Both the position numbers and the translations under genes were made by a program. Below, in pieces: positions 24,501-36,892 of a DNA stretch of 64,000 bases (positions are counted from its first letter, which is position 1; every line of letters begins with the position of its first letter). The stretch is from positions 18,327,136 through 18,391,135 of the forward strand of contig CM072170.1 of NCBI GenBank assembly GCA_036850595.1, read 5' to 3'. The stretch comes from Rhyacichthys aspro (Eukaryota > Chordata > Actinopteri > Gobiiformes > Rhyacichthyidae). Under the pieces are notes generated by a model. It saw nothing but the letters and a program-made list of their open reading frames with translations. It ran no database searches and had not been told where the DNA came from.

Positions 24501-27500
24501 AAATGTGGCAGGACTTAATTCAGTGAATGTGTTAAGAGTATTGGATCAAGAATTATCATTGTGGATCTCCTGCACTGGAGATTACAGGCTTCCTGAAATA
24601 TTGAGGACTGTCTACTGACTAAAATTTGAGCACAAATCTGTTTAAAAAGTGCTCCATTAGAGGCAACAACTTGAGTACATTGAGTAAAGTTCACAAGAAA
24701 GAAATAAAAGGCCTATGGCATAAGTAAGTGGCATAAGCATAGTCTTCAAGTTATTTGATTGAGGTCAAATGCTAGCAATTATCACTAAAGTGCTACTCAG
24801 AATGAAAGAGCAAGACTAAACTTGAGCTTTGGGTAAAAGCTACTGTGATTGTCCATCTTTGGCAAATGCATTTTACTGCTTAATGTAATGGTCTTTATGT
24901 GTACACTATGCTGCAGACTTACTGCTCCAGGAAGGCTGCCATGTCTCCGGATGATGGCCAGAGATGCTGAGACAAATTTTCTTCCCAACTTCAAATCTCC
25001 CGTTAGGCTGGAGCAGAGTAATGAAGCAAGGGAAATGTCAACAGATGGTAAAGACAAAGAAAACTAAATGGCATGAAAAAAATTGCGTGAGGTAGGAGGA
25101 GGCTACATAACAGACAAGTGAAGGCTGCATGAGCATGCAAACAAAAAGTACTTTAGAGTCAGAGAATATGTTGGCTTTATACCACAATATCAGTGTAGAG
25201 AACTACTAAGGCAAGTAGTATAAAGTGGTTCAAGACACACTGTGAAACACGTTATCAAATATTAAAAAAAATGAATGTAATGTAAACCACAGCCCAAACA
25301 AATCAGGTCACAATTTTGTTCTTTTGTCTATAACTTTTCCTAAGGCTGTGACATGATTGATTTTTGTTTTAGTGCAGCGTGTCACAAACAGATGAGGGAT
25401 GACAGCGCCCACATTTTCTTAGCAATTCTGCCATTGCTTTCACTTTCTTGTGCCTCATTGACTACTGTTCATTGTTCCCCTTTTATTCCCAGAACCTCTT
25501 CCAGAAAGTTTGGCCTGTTGCTAAAACAAGCTTTTTAGTGGAAAGGTAGACATGACACCACTAACTCCCTATTGTCTTATCTTGACAATGAGTAAAAATA
25601 TCATTTTGTAAAAATACTTTTGTTCATTGTCACTGATATTAACAACTTCACGCAAAAAAGCCCCATGTGACCCATATCAAAATGATTGAATCAATCTGTT
25701 ATTGAGATTTGATTATATTCCTCAGATTTTGTGAATAGTTAACATAAAGGTTTGAGCAGGTCAAAAGTGGTTTGGGGGTGTCATAATGCTGAGTGAATAC
25801 AGTTGAAGACATTTTGATATTGTCATCACAGCTGATGGCGCTGGTAACTGTCACTGCATATAATGCAACAGAAAAAAAGAGTTAAAACGACATGCTGTCT
25901 ATATTCCACACTTTGACGATGTGATGTAGTGCCTTTCTGCTCCGCTTCAGTGGCTGACAGTCAGAGGTGATTGGGCTGTGATCTTTGGAGGGCTTACTGT
26001 GAGGAGGATGATGCTGGGAGGCTTCATTGGATACTCCGGGGGCAGTACGATTCTGCCGTGGTAAACCCCACCATCAAAATCCGAATCTGGAGGGCCGCGT
26101 ACGGAGAAGTGCCACTCAAAGAGATTGTCCTGGGGCAACAAACACATCACATTAATCAGCATCTGCCTGAAAGACAGCGATGTGCCCTGAAGGTTCATGT
26201 GCTGATGGTCGGCACTTACTGTACACAGAGACATTCCAGGAACTACTGCTACAAAAACTACAAGGAAAATACCTCAATAGTCAAAAGTCAATATTTGCAT
26301 GTATATGTGATATTTAGAAACAACTCAAGTTTAGTACTAATTAAGTAGTAAAAACACTTTTAACATTTCATAACTAACTGCCATTATCAGGAGTTTTCAA
26401 GTAAAACTTACTTAATATAATAATTTAAGGCAAAAAATTTTAAAGTAATTAAAAAATACATTTATCAAAGCTAGAGATATAGTTTGTGACAATATGTTAA
26501 TATGAAACTAGATTTTATCAGATGAGGAACCATTGCAAACTGCACAGTATTAAATGATTATGACAAAGGTCAATATTTGTCTTTGTACAATCATTCAGAA
26601 GAAAACAAACTTAACTAAATAAGGAGCCTCTCGTTTACATTTTATTTTGTGTGGATGTGTTTTGGGTAAAATTCTTGTGATAAATTCTGCATTACGGTGT
26701 GCAACATACTTCAAGCGGCTGGGCGTGATAGTGCTCTGTCGGCTCTCTCAGTTCAACTGCCTCCTTCATCAGCCTCTTCACTGCTGCAGATTCAAAAAAC
26801 ACAACAACACAAATGGAGATTAGTTACATACAACATAAGAAAGATTAATCATAATCTGGAAGGCCCTTCAACAATCAACCCAAGTATTTGTTAGGTTTAT
26901 CAAGAACACTGTGTAAAACAAAAACCAGTTTGTGCATTGCCCAAAGAATGCAACAATTAATTTCATTTTCTCTCATTTACCAGCTCTTGTGAAGCAACAA
27001 CCATGGCCTTGGCTAATGTCTTAAGGAAGCAATTTTATGAACAATTAAGGTTCCTACAAGCACAAGCACGTTACACAAGACCCTCTGCCATTTATGTAGA
27101 TACTGCCAGCAAAGAACAACTGCATCCTCTGCAGAATGATATAATGCATGTTCAAAATCTCTTAACTCAATGGGAACACAGACAATTCAAAAGTACATTT
27201 TACAACTTGCATATATAAGCAATACAACAAATAAATCATTAGCCTGATAAAATGTGTTGTGGACAGTTAGCAGACAAACCCGTCTGTGCATGAGGCAGGC
27301 TATAGGCGTCAGTGAAGTAAACATGTTGTGTTGAGGGGTCAACCAGCCCCTTTGGCTGCAGAGTTTAGCAAATGCGCATGAAGAAACATCTGCCGGCATC
27401 AACCTCTGTCACATGGACCAGCATTAACCCAGGTCTCAGGGCAATCCCAGATACACAAACAACTGGATGACTATAGGTTGGTTGGTTACACAAGTCCAGC

Positions 27501-30500
27501 TGATGATACTGGTGGGCGAGGAGGTGACTGTGGGAGTTGAGCACAGTCCTGGCAGCTAAGGACACAATGACTCTGTAGCCTCAGTATAGTCATACACTGC
27601 TCTGTACAGACTGTGCACTGAGAAAAAGAGCATCAGTGCTGCAAAAAGAAACCAAGTCATAAGAGACCAGGGTGCACCAAGACCAAGTCTGAAGACCATT
27701 TTCAAGACCAATGCCAGTATCAAGTACTAGTCCATATTGATATACATGCAAAATCAAACGTATTTATGTTCTTTCATTTCCATATTCAAAGCCATGGTGA
27801 GTTGCTTTGCTGGCTTATGCTCCTCACAGAACCACACAGTCACCCACCAGTCTGCTGTGAGACCCAGCACAAGCAGGAAAATTGGGACATAATTTAGAGA
27901 GGGAAGCGGAACTAAGAGGGATTCACAGAAGCCAAATTGGCTCACGATCCAGTGCACTACTGACTATTTGGTATTGAGTTGGAAATTGAGACATGTGAAA
28001 TGAACAGAGCAGCAGAGGAGCGATGGATGGGAGGTGAGGAGAGCTAAAAAGATGATCTGCTGCCAGGGAAACGAAGCAACAGAGCGGAGATGGACCACAC
28101 CGCGTGGCCCAGACACGTGTCCCACCAGATCCTGCCATAAACAAACAAGATGTGGACGCACTGCCACAGTTTAGCACAGGGCACAGAAAGCCTTAAAGCT
28201 GGAAAATACAGAGCAGCCACAAATGTAGGAGCTGACAGAGAATAGTTAAATTCACTTTCAATACACTTCTAATTTTGGAATATCCCTCTATAAAGAAACC
28301 CAGAAGCAAGTTTAGTCCTAAATATTGAACTCTGCTCATGTTTTTTATGCTTTTCAACTGGCGTTTTCAAAAAAATATACAGACATATAAAACAATCATG
28401 AAAAAATCCTTTACGTCTACACAGTTACCATATAGCAATAAACAGATTGATGTGGCTTAATCAAGCTCAAGGCCAGGGTTCATTTCCACCATCTAATTTT
28501 GGGACTGGGATTTAATTTAGCAGCTTAGTATGGCAAATGGAGTTTAATTTAAAGACGTAGCTGGGACCTCTTCAGGTTAAAAGCTGCCTCTATCTCTCTG
28601 GGCAGCAGTTGCTGAATCCATCATTGTCTGCAGAGTGACTCACTCGAAGGTGTGGCAGACTATCAGGCAAGGACAGACACTCGGGACTGGACTTTGGGAG
28701 TATCAGCTCAGAGGAAGTCTCATCCTCAAGGACTAAGACCATATTCTTAGCAGTGGGCTAAGTTTAACTACGGGCTCACTGGTTGGCCCAAACAAAAAGC
28801 CCAATGACAAAAATACTGGAATAGCAGGATATTTTTCAGGACATTTCTAGAACAAAGCCAGTGAAAATCTATTATCTACAAGGCTGACAATTGCATCTGT
28901 TTGACTTTAATTTGAACATGTCTGAAAACAGAAACTTTTGAAAACAACCTTGATGGTGTACTTCATAATTCTGCTGTTTTGTTGTGGGAACTGTTCAGTG
29001 AAAACCTTAACATCCCAGCTATGACAGGGGGCTATCAACGAAAAAAAAAAAAATTTCTAATACAACAACCAGTATTCTATGTAAAGTGTATTAGAGCTGC
29101 TTCATAAAATACCAGATTTAAACTTTTGTATGTTTTGGGGCGAACCTTTCTCTTTTTTCACAAACACAACTGTCTAAAATGACACAGAACTTAGCCAACC
29201 AAACTACAAACTGTATTGTTATTATTTTGTCTCTACCATTTTTAATGATAACTGACATCACAAATGTGTGTGATAATGTACTGGCTGCTGCTCTATAGCA
29301 GAGCAGAGATGACAACAAGGAGAAGGCCTCCATCAAGATTCTGATCTGTCTGAGGTCCACTCAGCGCCCAGGGCCACAGCTAATCCTTGTGTCAAATCAG
29401 CTTATGTAACAACATTTGGAGTGTTTGCCACCAGAGGTTATTCACAGTTTATCCAAAAGGCAGAGGAGACGCGGTTGTGTAATGAAGACGTGGACAAATG
29501 GGGGCAAACACCACGCTGTGCTCAGGGCAGAAACTATTTGACTAGAAACCTTTTGTCTCAAGAGCTGTGATTTAGCAAATATTAAAGTCATGCCTTCAGC
29601 TGTTTCCAATTTGAGAAATATCTGTCTTTATGTCAGTTGTAAAGGGTAACTGCTAGAGGACAAAACTATTGCGCTTATACAATGAAAAGACTCAAAGCCT
29701 CACACTGAAAAGACCCACAGCCTCACACTGAAAAGACCCACAGCCTCACACTAAAGAGTCATACTGAAGACCCACAGCCTCAAAATGAAGACTCACACCC
29801 TGACACTGAACACTTACACTGCAAAGACCCACAGCCTCACAATAAAGACCTAAAATCTCACACTAAAAATACTCACAGCCTCAAACTGGAAAGACGCACA
29901 GCCTCAAACTGAAGATTTACAGCATCACACTGAAGACTCACAGCCTCACACTGAAGACTCACAGCCTCACACTGAAGACTCACAGCCTCACACTGAAGAC
30001 TCACAGCCTCACACTGAAGACTCACAGCCTTACACTGAAAAGATCCACAGCATCACACCCCAGACTCACAGTCTGGCACTAAAGACTCACAGTGAAGACT
30101 CAAAATCTCACAGCAAAAATACTCACACCTTCAAACTGAGAAGACTCACAGCCTGACACTGAAAAGACTCCCAGCCTCACTCCCAGACTCACATTGTCAT
30201 AGTAAAGAACCTCACAGCCTTATACTTAAGAGTGAGAGCCAAGAGGAAAGGAACAACTGAGAGGGAACAAAGAAGGAAGAGTGTTAAATGAAAAGGATCA
30301 TGAAAAGGAGGAAGGACAAGACACAAGAGTTTGTAAAAACTTTCATAAACAGCATTCAATTTCAACAGGGCTGCAGAATATTAATAAAACATGTGACATG
30401 AATACATCTGAGTGCCTTCCTTTGGCCTGGTAAATATTCAAGAGACATTTCTGAACTAGATACCAGTGAAATCACACTGTGCCACTATCTTTTATTTGGC

Positions 30501-33140
30501 TGAACTGTTGGGGTATTTTAGATTCCTGGTCATGACACCAACTTGTTAGGGAATATCTGAGCTGCCCTTGGAGTAAAGAGAAGTCACATAAGACAGACAG
30601 GCTGAAAACTTTATGGATGTCTTAGGCAGTAGAAGTTTATTTACCATTAAATAGTCAACACAGTGTGGTAGTACTTAGCACTCAAGTCTGGTATGCTTCT
30701 GGAGTAGTAAGACCCACATCACCTCATATTGCATCAACATCTACACAATGCACTGGTGTTTACTGATAGAGTTTAGACTTGGAGCAACTGATGAAGACAC
30801 TACAGCTCTGGCCTTGGTGCTGAAGGAAGGCCTCTACTATCTCTCACAGATTGTGGTGACCTGAATGAACTGACAGGCCCTTATTTGAGGTTAAGGACAC
30901 TATACAGTTATATAAGTTAAAGTAGATCTTAAAGTTGATCTAAAATTTGCTAACAGTGTGAATGAATCAGCATTCATATGCACAACACTTCAGGCACACA
31001 CTGTAAGAACATTATACTTTACTGTAACCAAGTTACCGATGATTTAACTGATGTGTGTGTGCGCATGGGACACAGGCAGGGTACTTGAACTGTTGCACTG
31101 CTGTTTTTTGCACAATAAATCTTTGTTTAAATTGTGTAAAATGTATTTATTCATATTTAAAATCAACAGAATTAAAATAAAATTAAATGAAAAAACAACT
31201 TTTACATAAAGGAAAAATAGCACGAGGTTTATCATTGCATCACTCAACGGAGAGAAGCACGATAAAATAATATGAGCTATAGATTTGTAATAAACTATGA
31301 CATGACATACATTTATTTAATCTTCACAGTGTAACTTACACAAAAGTATACTCTGACAGCTTAGAAAGATGTCGTACACTCCAATGGCCATATTTCACAG
31401 GGTATTTAAGTTTCAGTTTCAGCAGTTATAGAAAAACAGTTGAAGTACAGCGCGTATGCTCCGGCACACACATCAGTTAAAAATAATTTGACATGGCAGT
31501 AAAGTACTGTAATGAAGGACAGATGGAAACCAAGTACACATGATCACATAGGCAACTGTGAACACTCTCAAGTGTTCATTCTAGTGATGTGTTGTCCGCA
31601 AAGGAGCCGGCTCTAAAAGCTGAAATTGTGTAGCAAACGAGAAGAGCCTGCTCCTGTCAGGGAGAGCCAAATCTTCAGCCACAGGCAGGGGCGGGACTAT
31701 GTTTGGATGGGTATATATGCTGCCAATCACATGGGAAGACAGACTAGGATCATACCATTACGTGTAGAAGATACGCTCCGAAGATCGTGCGTGTAGTGAA
31801 TCAGGCCAGGCACACAGAGCGACAGAGAGAGGCGGGGAGACAGTTTTAAAAGCAAGCGCGTTCAAACAGAGTGCCATCACGATGCCAGCTAAACATCGAG
31901 AGATGGCATCATCCATCGGTACAACCCTAGATGGTAGTATTGAACATTTAAGTCCCCAGCCTGTCTTTCTTATGTGACTCCTCTTTGTAGAGGAGGGCAG
32001 ATCAAATATTCCCTAACATGCACCACAATTCATTTAAAACTATAATAATGATAAAAATATTACATTATTTTGACATGAAAAGTGTAAATTAATGTCATAA
32101 AGGTAAACAGTTTCTGTACTCACTCTCCACTGTGTTTCCTATTTCCTGGTGTAGTGTCTCATACAGTGTATGAAAACAGTGTATTGTTTTGACAGAAAAA
32201 TCTGTACAGGTTTGTTGAACAGAGAAGGATAATTATTTTAAGTTTTCAGTTACGAGAAACAGGTTTTTGAAAAATGTGTCTTGGGAAAAACTGTAAAACA
32301 AAGAAGAACAATAAGCACAGTAACCTGATAATCTCCTCTGAAGACTCACAAAAGTTACTTGCCCAAGTACAAGTTGTAATATTTTATTTTTAATAATGAT
32401 CAATAGGTTTTCTACAACAGCTGGATAAAATAACAATTCTGAAACTCTGAATACATAAGTGAGACGTGCTGGTTCAGTGGCTGTGGGGAACTGCACACCT
32501 GCAGAACAAACAACACGTAACACTGAGACGTGGCTTAACCTCAATACTTTCATTCCATTTTACATACCGATTGTGTAACAGGAAAAACATTATCTTCTGC
32601 ATCAGATGACAGAGATGTGACTGTGATATATATTCACGCATTATTCCAAGCTCTTTTGTTGTAGACTAATGCACATTTTCAGATGACCTGACAGAAAGGC
32701 CAACTGGGCATTGAAGTGTCCACAAGTGCAGCTAAAATGTCTATTTGCATATGTCTCTCAAAGTTCATGGTGAACCAAATCCACTTGAACAAAAAGTCTT
32801 TTTAGATTATTCCTCTTGTCAACCGTTAACGTTCACACAAGTGCCATCTCATACTCTTCCCATTGCCAATAACAGATTTAGTAATGTGAGAGTGCAATAT
32901 TACATATGTCAAATATAAATTTACATAGCACAAAGGAAAGTAATTAGTTCACAAATATGAGGAAAAACGTCACTGGACTCGAGACTTTACAGGTCACTAA
33001 TCTAAACTCATCTAGGCGGCTAGTATATAAAGGAGGTTTGAATATTGCCTGTACAATTAGCGACAACTAACATAAGCATGTTTAAATACAGATTTGAAGA
33101 AGAGCTCACCTGGGCTCTTAAGGTTGTATTTAGTTTCCAT
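18251..33140 (-). CDS. ube2j1: Ubiquitin-conjugating enzyme E2 J1 (ERAD), complete, 8 coding exons
   Basis: This is a tail-anchored ER-membrane E2 enzyme that transfers ubiquitin to misfolded proteins during ER-associated degradation. Exons are 33140-33110, 26783-26710, 26129-25998, 25007-24923, 23971-23866, 21091-20962, 20064-19945 and 18520-18251. They total 948 nt, or 315 aa plus a stop; I recall human UBE2J1 as 318 aa. The UBC fold occupies about residues 8-150 and the catalytic cysteine is Cys91 in GKKICLSISGHHPETW, the same position as in human. A low-complexity, Ser/Pro/Gln-rich linker follows, then the tail anchor at 284-304. The start is METKYNLKSP, as in human. An in-frame ATG four codons upstream (33152-33150) is also possible. 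All introns are GT..AG, and no break or missing key residue was found. Confidence 0.97.
18521..19944 (-). other. ube2j1 intron 7
   Basis: AT-rich intron of 1.4 kb. I see no gene, RNA or named repeat in it. Confidence 0.6.
19945..20064 (-). CDS. ube2j1: ube2j1 coding exon 7 (variable linker)
   Basis: This exon of 40 codons is phase 0 at both ends. It is rich in Ser, Glu, Pro, Thr and Gln and encodes the cytosolic linker between the UBC domain and the membrane anchor. This region is poorly conserved in the family, so the call rests on splice sites (ACAG acceptor, GTGGGT donor), frame and position. Confidence 0.85.
20622..20913. mobile_element. hAT-type MITE with perfect 8-bp target-site duplication
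   Basis: This 292-bp insertion is flanked on both sides by the octamer GACTAAAC (20614-20621 and 20914-20921), the TSD length expected for hAT elements. The ends are inverted: the left starts CAGACCTGGGCA and the right end read inward is CAGGGGTGGGCA. The internal phrase GGCCCGGGGCCACAT matches a familiar non-autonomous teleost family. It lies in ube2j1 intron 6, under 50 bp from the exon 6 donor. Confidence 0.85.
20962..21091 (-). CDS. ube2j1: ube2j1 coding exon 6
   Basis: The exon encodes SQDFCCETCGCSMRSALLTL and the following segment through ELAQQISFK. The cluster of Cys residues in FCCETCGC parallels human FCCEGCGS. The acceptor is CTGTAG and the donor GTACAA. Confidence 0.96.
21092..23865 (-). 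other. ube2j1 intron 5
   Basis: AT-rich intron of 2.8 kb. No coding exon, RNA gene or classifiable repeat was recognised. Confidence 0.6.
23866..23971 (-). CDS. ube2j1: ube2j1 coding exon 5
   Basis: The exon encodes RTALLAIIGFMPTKGEGAIG and SLDYTPEERRALAKK, the C-terminal part of the UBC domain. The acceptor is TTCCAG and the donor GTAAGA. Confidence 0.97.
23972..25997 (-). other. ube2j1 introns 3 and 4 (flanking exon 4)
   Basis: Intron 4 is 23972-24922 and intron 3 is 25008-25997. Both are AT-rich and contain nothing further that can be supported. Confidence 0.6.
24923..25007 (-). CDS. ube2j1: ube2j1 coding exon 4 (catalytic cysteine)
   Basis: The exon encodes PNGRFEVGKKICLSISGHHP followed by ETWQPSWS. 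The active-site Cys91 lies in KKICLS, which replaces the usual E2 HPN-type context in the UBC6/J family. The acceptor is CTCCAG and the donor GTAAGT. Confidence 0.97.
25998..26129 (-). CDS. ube2j1: ube2j1 coding exon 3
   Basis: The exon has 44 codons: DNLFEWHFSVRGPPDSDFDG and then the E2 signature region YHGRIVLPPEYPMKPPSIIL. The acceptor ends CCCCAG and the donor is GTAAGC. Both ends are phase 0. Confidence 0.97.
26130..26709 (-). other. ube2j1 intron 2
   Basis: AT-rich intron of 580 bp with no identifiable element. Confidence 0.6.
26710..26783 (-). CDS. ube2j1: ube2j1 coding exon 2
   Basis: The exon encodes VKRLMKEAVELREPTEHYHA and QPLE, the first helix of the UBC fold. The acceptor is CTGCAG and the donor GTATGT. 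It ends in phase 0. Confidence 0.95.
29690..30225. repeat. Minisatellite, ~21-bp unit
   Basis: The unit is close to CTCACAGCCTCACACTGAAGA. About five near-perfect tandem copies occupy roughly 29930-30035. They are flanked on both sides by diverged copies with insertions such as AAAGACC. The array lies inside ube2j1 intron 1. Confidence 0.9.
31580..31960 (+). mobile_element. Probable hAT transposon 5' fragment
   Basis: The phrases TAGTGATGTGTTGTCCGC, GGAGCCGGCTC and GGCAGGGGCGGGACTATG, then CCATCACGATGCCAGCTAAA, resemble the 5' end of a common teleost hAT-type element as I remember it. The right boundary is unclear and no transposase body follows. The family call is from memory. Confidence 0.45.
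33110..33140 (-). CDS. ube2j1: ube2j1 coding exon 1
   Basis: The exon encodes METKYNLKSP plus one base of the next codon, matching the conserved N-terminus. The donor is GTGAGC. An upstream in-frame ATG at 33152-33150 would add MAAN. The human-like start is preferred. Confidence 0.9.
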
Positions 33141-33385
33141 GTTTGCAGCCATTTAGCTCTCTTTTCATGCAGGTGCCCTGGAGTTTGTGCTGAATGCTAG
33201 CAAGCTAATTGATGTTAGCCGTGCTAGCCGGTCTTGTTCCTCAAATGTGAGCAGCAGGCTCAGGTCGTCCGCTGTCCCCACACCCGAGCCGAGCAGACGT
33301 CTTCCTCTGTTCTCAGCCCAGCTGTAGCAGAATATACAACACGTGTTGTTCGAAATTTAGTCAGTTTTCCTTTCGAAACTGTCAA

Positions 33386-33440
33386 ATATTATTAGCGTGA
33401 CGTCAGCTGGTGAAACGTAAACAGGAAGTGACTGAAAACG
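33386..33440 (-). promoter_or_regulatory. ube2j1: ube2j1 promoter with CRE palindrome and ETS site
   Basis: A perfect cAMP/ATF response element, TGACGTCA, lies at 33398-33405, about 260 bp upstream of the start codon. An ETS/GABP-type site, ACAGGAAGTG, lies at 33421-33430. CRE-type sites are bound by CREB and ATF family factors, which fits a gene active in ER quality control. The link to ER stress is inference. No TATA box was identified, as is common for housekeeping promoters. Confidence 0.55.
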
Positions 33441-36400
33441 CAAGTGCCGGACGGTGTCTTTTCACAATAAAACACTGACCATGGGTATTTTTTTTTAAAT
33501 TAAGATGCATATTGAACAATAAATAGTTTAAATGCCGTTGGGTTACCCTACAGTATTATATCAATTAGTTTGCATAGGTGAGATTTTTACTCCTAAGAAT
33601 GGCACAACTATGACCGTGCCTGGGGAGGTTGTTCCCTGAGAGAAACTCTACTCTGTGTTACTAAGGCAAATGCCGTCCTGTAACAATACCATAGTGATGA
33701 AGGGCCCAATTCTTACTTTTACCAGTTTGATGAAGGCTGTCATTCTTTAGAAACACCAAGTGCACTGCTCACTTATCCCTGTAGTCCACAGTGAGCCATG
33801 GTTCAGAGCAGTCTCTACATTTACTCCTTCTATAGGAGAAAACAACACACCCCAAACATTCAGTTGATGTGATAACATAAATTAATATTAATCGTGGAGA
33901 ACTCTGTAAACAGCTTCTGATTTGGACTCAGCTTGTATGCAGTCTAAAAAATGGTGTAATTAAATTTACAAACCTTTATAGTGGAAGCTGCTTAACATGA
34001 CATCACTGCTTCCTGTTTGTTCTTTCAAAAGACATGTGACATTTCTGCTCCTCTGCAGCCCCTCTGCGGCCCCTGTGCTCTGTCACATCACAGGTCTACG
34101 TGCTGCCTTCAGTCTGCCTTTTTAGACTTTAACAGTGTGAATAACAAATGCTCCCTGTCTCTCTCTTTATTAGCTGATATTCACTTCATAAGTACAAAGT
34201 ATATGTCATGTGAAACGCAGTCAGTGGGTTAAGCAACCCACATAAACCTACATTGTGGTTGTTACATTGAAAGAATACTGATTCTGCTGTTTTGTAATGC
34301 ACATTGTGGTATGTGTTCTCCATATTTTAGGGACCAACTCTTTAAGATTAATACAATATAGCCAATGAAAACGGCCAACAGACCGCAGTGTTTGCTCCAC
34401 CTTCACTATTTGTTCCAGCAGAGCAGCATCACGGCCTTAAAATGCATGTAAGTTTGTGTTATCACACATATATCGTCTATACATATTGTCACATAAATAT
34501 ATTCTTTTAGTTCAGTTGATGATTAAAACTAAAATAGTTTACTCTGATAGATAGAGTCAGACCTAAAAGGGCGTGAGTGCATTGAGAATTGTAAACCAAA
34601 AGCAGTGTTTCAGAGTAAGACCATCACATGTCCAGACAACAGAGCAGAGCAGTCACTGCCCAGTGTCACAGCACATCAGATCCACTTCTGCACGAGAGCC
34701 CACGCACATCCGCCAGCGCACAGAAGGGATTTAGTCACATCCAGGTGCCAGGAGCACCGCCAAAAACACCAAAGTCACAACGAGAGCGGGGTGTACAGAC
34801 CACAGACCTGTGAGGCTCCCCTTCTGCAGCAGTTACATCTGAGGTTCCAGTGTCTAATACATTCACAGTGGAGCAGGAGATAATAATGATAGTAATAATT
34901 ACACAAGCTCACTGTTTGTTTGTGTGAAAAATCACACAAAAGTCATAAACCTCTGCTGTAATTGTGAAAAGTATTAAAAAGAAATGTGTCTACTAATTAA
35001 AGCAGAAATTAGTCTTCTATTTCTATAGTGCACTTTGTGATTTTTAACTGTGATATTTCTATTCAATGTAAAGTTTGCTTATATTCAAAAATCTGAAACA
35101 GAAAACTCCATGTCACCTGCCAATCAGTCTAAAACACACATTTTATTGTGTGACACAAAAATGTCCAACTTTAGTTTTATTTAGCTTTAGCTTTATTTTG
35201 CTCATGAACATTTTTGCATAAGGACACTGTGTTCTTGCTCATAGCCCTTTACCCCAAGAATACTAATCTGAAACCCAGAAAATAAATTTTAACTATATAC
35301 TTTAGAGGACAGTTGCATCACCCAGTGCATCATGGGAATTTTAGTCACTTTAGAGTCACCACACAACATTCCCAGCAGTTTGGTCTGGGGCTCTTCTCAC
35401 ACGATGTAGATGTGAGGTTCATCCAATGTGTCATCTACAGCATCTAAAGCCATGGTTCTGTTTTCACTGATGTTGGATTATGGAGATGTTTGGAGCAATT
35501 GTGGGGCCCCAAACGGAAGGTACATGGGGCAGACACTAGAGGCACAGTTTAGTCACATATCAATGATGAGCCCATGCCCACTTTAACACAAAGAAACATG
35601 TTTTTATTTTCAAATAAAATTAATTTATTATGAATATTAGTGATCACTGGACATCTGAGATCAGTTAGCTGCTGGATGGAATGACTGTATAATCAATCAG
35701 TGGCAAGACCTAACAAGTGAATCTCAAAAAGTACAATGGGAGGTAGAGGCATCAGTTCAGTTCCACCAAGCTCCTGTTTTATGGAATCAGCTCCCAGCTC
35801 ACTTGAAAGAGGCAGACACAGTCTCTACATTTAAGATTCGACCTAAGAATTTCCTTTTTGTTAGAGCTTATGGAGAGACAAGACATCTGACAGGCTGGAC
35901 CAGTGTTCTACATAACTGATAAATGACATCTGAAAGCCTGTAAATTGTAATTTCTTGCACCAACTGGTTAGTATTGTGTTGGAAAAGTGTTGGCTGATAT
36001 TGTATTCTTTGAAAACTTCAAAAGTTTCCTGGCATATAAAACATATGGCTACTGGACTTCAGTGAAAAATTATCTCTGTAGTCTCCATATTAAAAACTTA
36101 ATATTCCATCAATTTATTGTTAAGGTCAATATAATGGCAAATTTAAAAAGATACAGGAGATTAAAGGTAAACGGAAAAATATATGCTGTCTTTAATTATA
36201 AATAAATTATCTTTAATTGCTTGGCAGGCCACATTACACAGCTCGACCCAGGCCTTAGTTTGCCCACCACTGCTCTAAGGACAGCCTGTTTGTCTATTTG
36301 CTGTCTATTTGTTATTGTGGTACTGGACTATATAAATAAAACTGAACTGAATTAATATTATTTTTCTTTCTTTTCTTTTTTTTTTTTTGACTTGAAAGAC

Positions 36401-36841
36401 AAAAATACCCTTACTGCTTTTTTAAGCATAGATTTACATCTTTTATTGAAAATGATTTCCCATTTGACACAAACTGCACTTTTAATGCCTTTAGCTGTTC
36501 ATTCTCAAACCCCAGCCTCAGTATTTGAATCTTAATCTGTGCCTTGATGACTGCAGCTGTGTGAATCCAACAGTTTAATTTATGCATTCAGAACTATGAA
36601 CACCAACTTACTGCTGTGGTCTGTAGGCTCCTAATAACTGAGCGTCACTGCCACATTTTGAAATGGCTGCATTAGTGTTGTTTGCATGAGAGTCATTAGA
36701 GCAGCTGACAGAGTGTAGATAATAAAGGACACAGCTTTATGTAACGACACGAGGCTGGCTCCATCAAGCGCAATCTTCACCAAATCCAGATTAATGTGCA
36801 TCTCTCTCTCTCTCTGTCTCTGTCTCTGTTTCTCCCTCTCC

Positions 36842-36892
<51 letters not shown>

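Larger units (their letters stand above)
26784..33109 (-). other. ube2j1 intron 1 (6.3 kb)
   Basis: The largest intron of the gene. It holds a 21-bp-unit minisatellite (29690-30225) and a hAT-like fragment (31580-31960). Nothing else was recognised in the remaining AT-rich sequence. Confidence 0.6.

Noticed and set aside
29690..30225. Direct repeats that could suggest a CRISPR array
   Set aside because: Units are contiguous 21-mers without unique spacers, in a vertebrate intron; this is a minisatellite.
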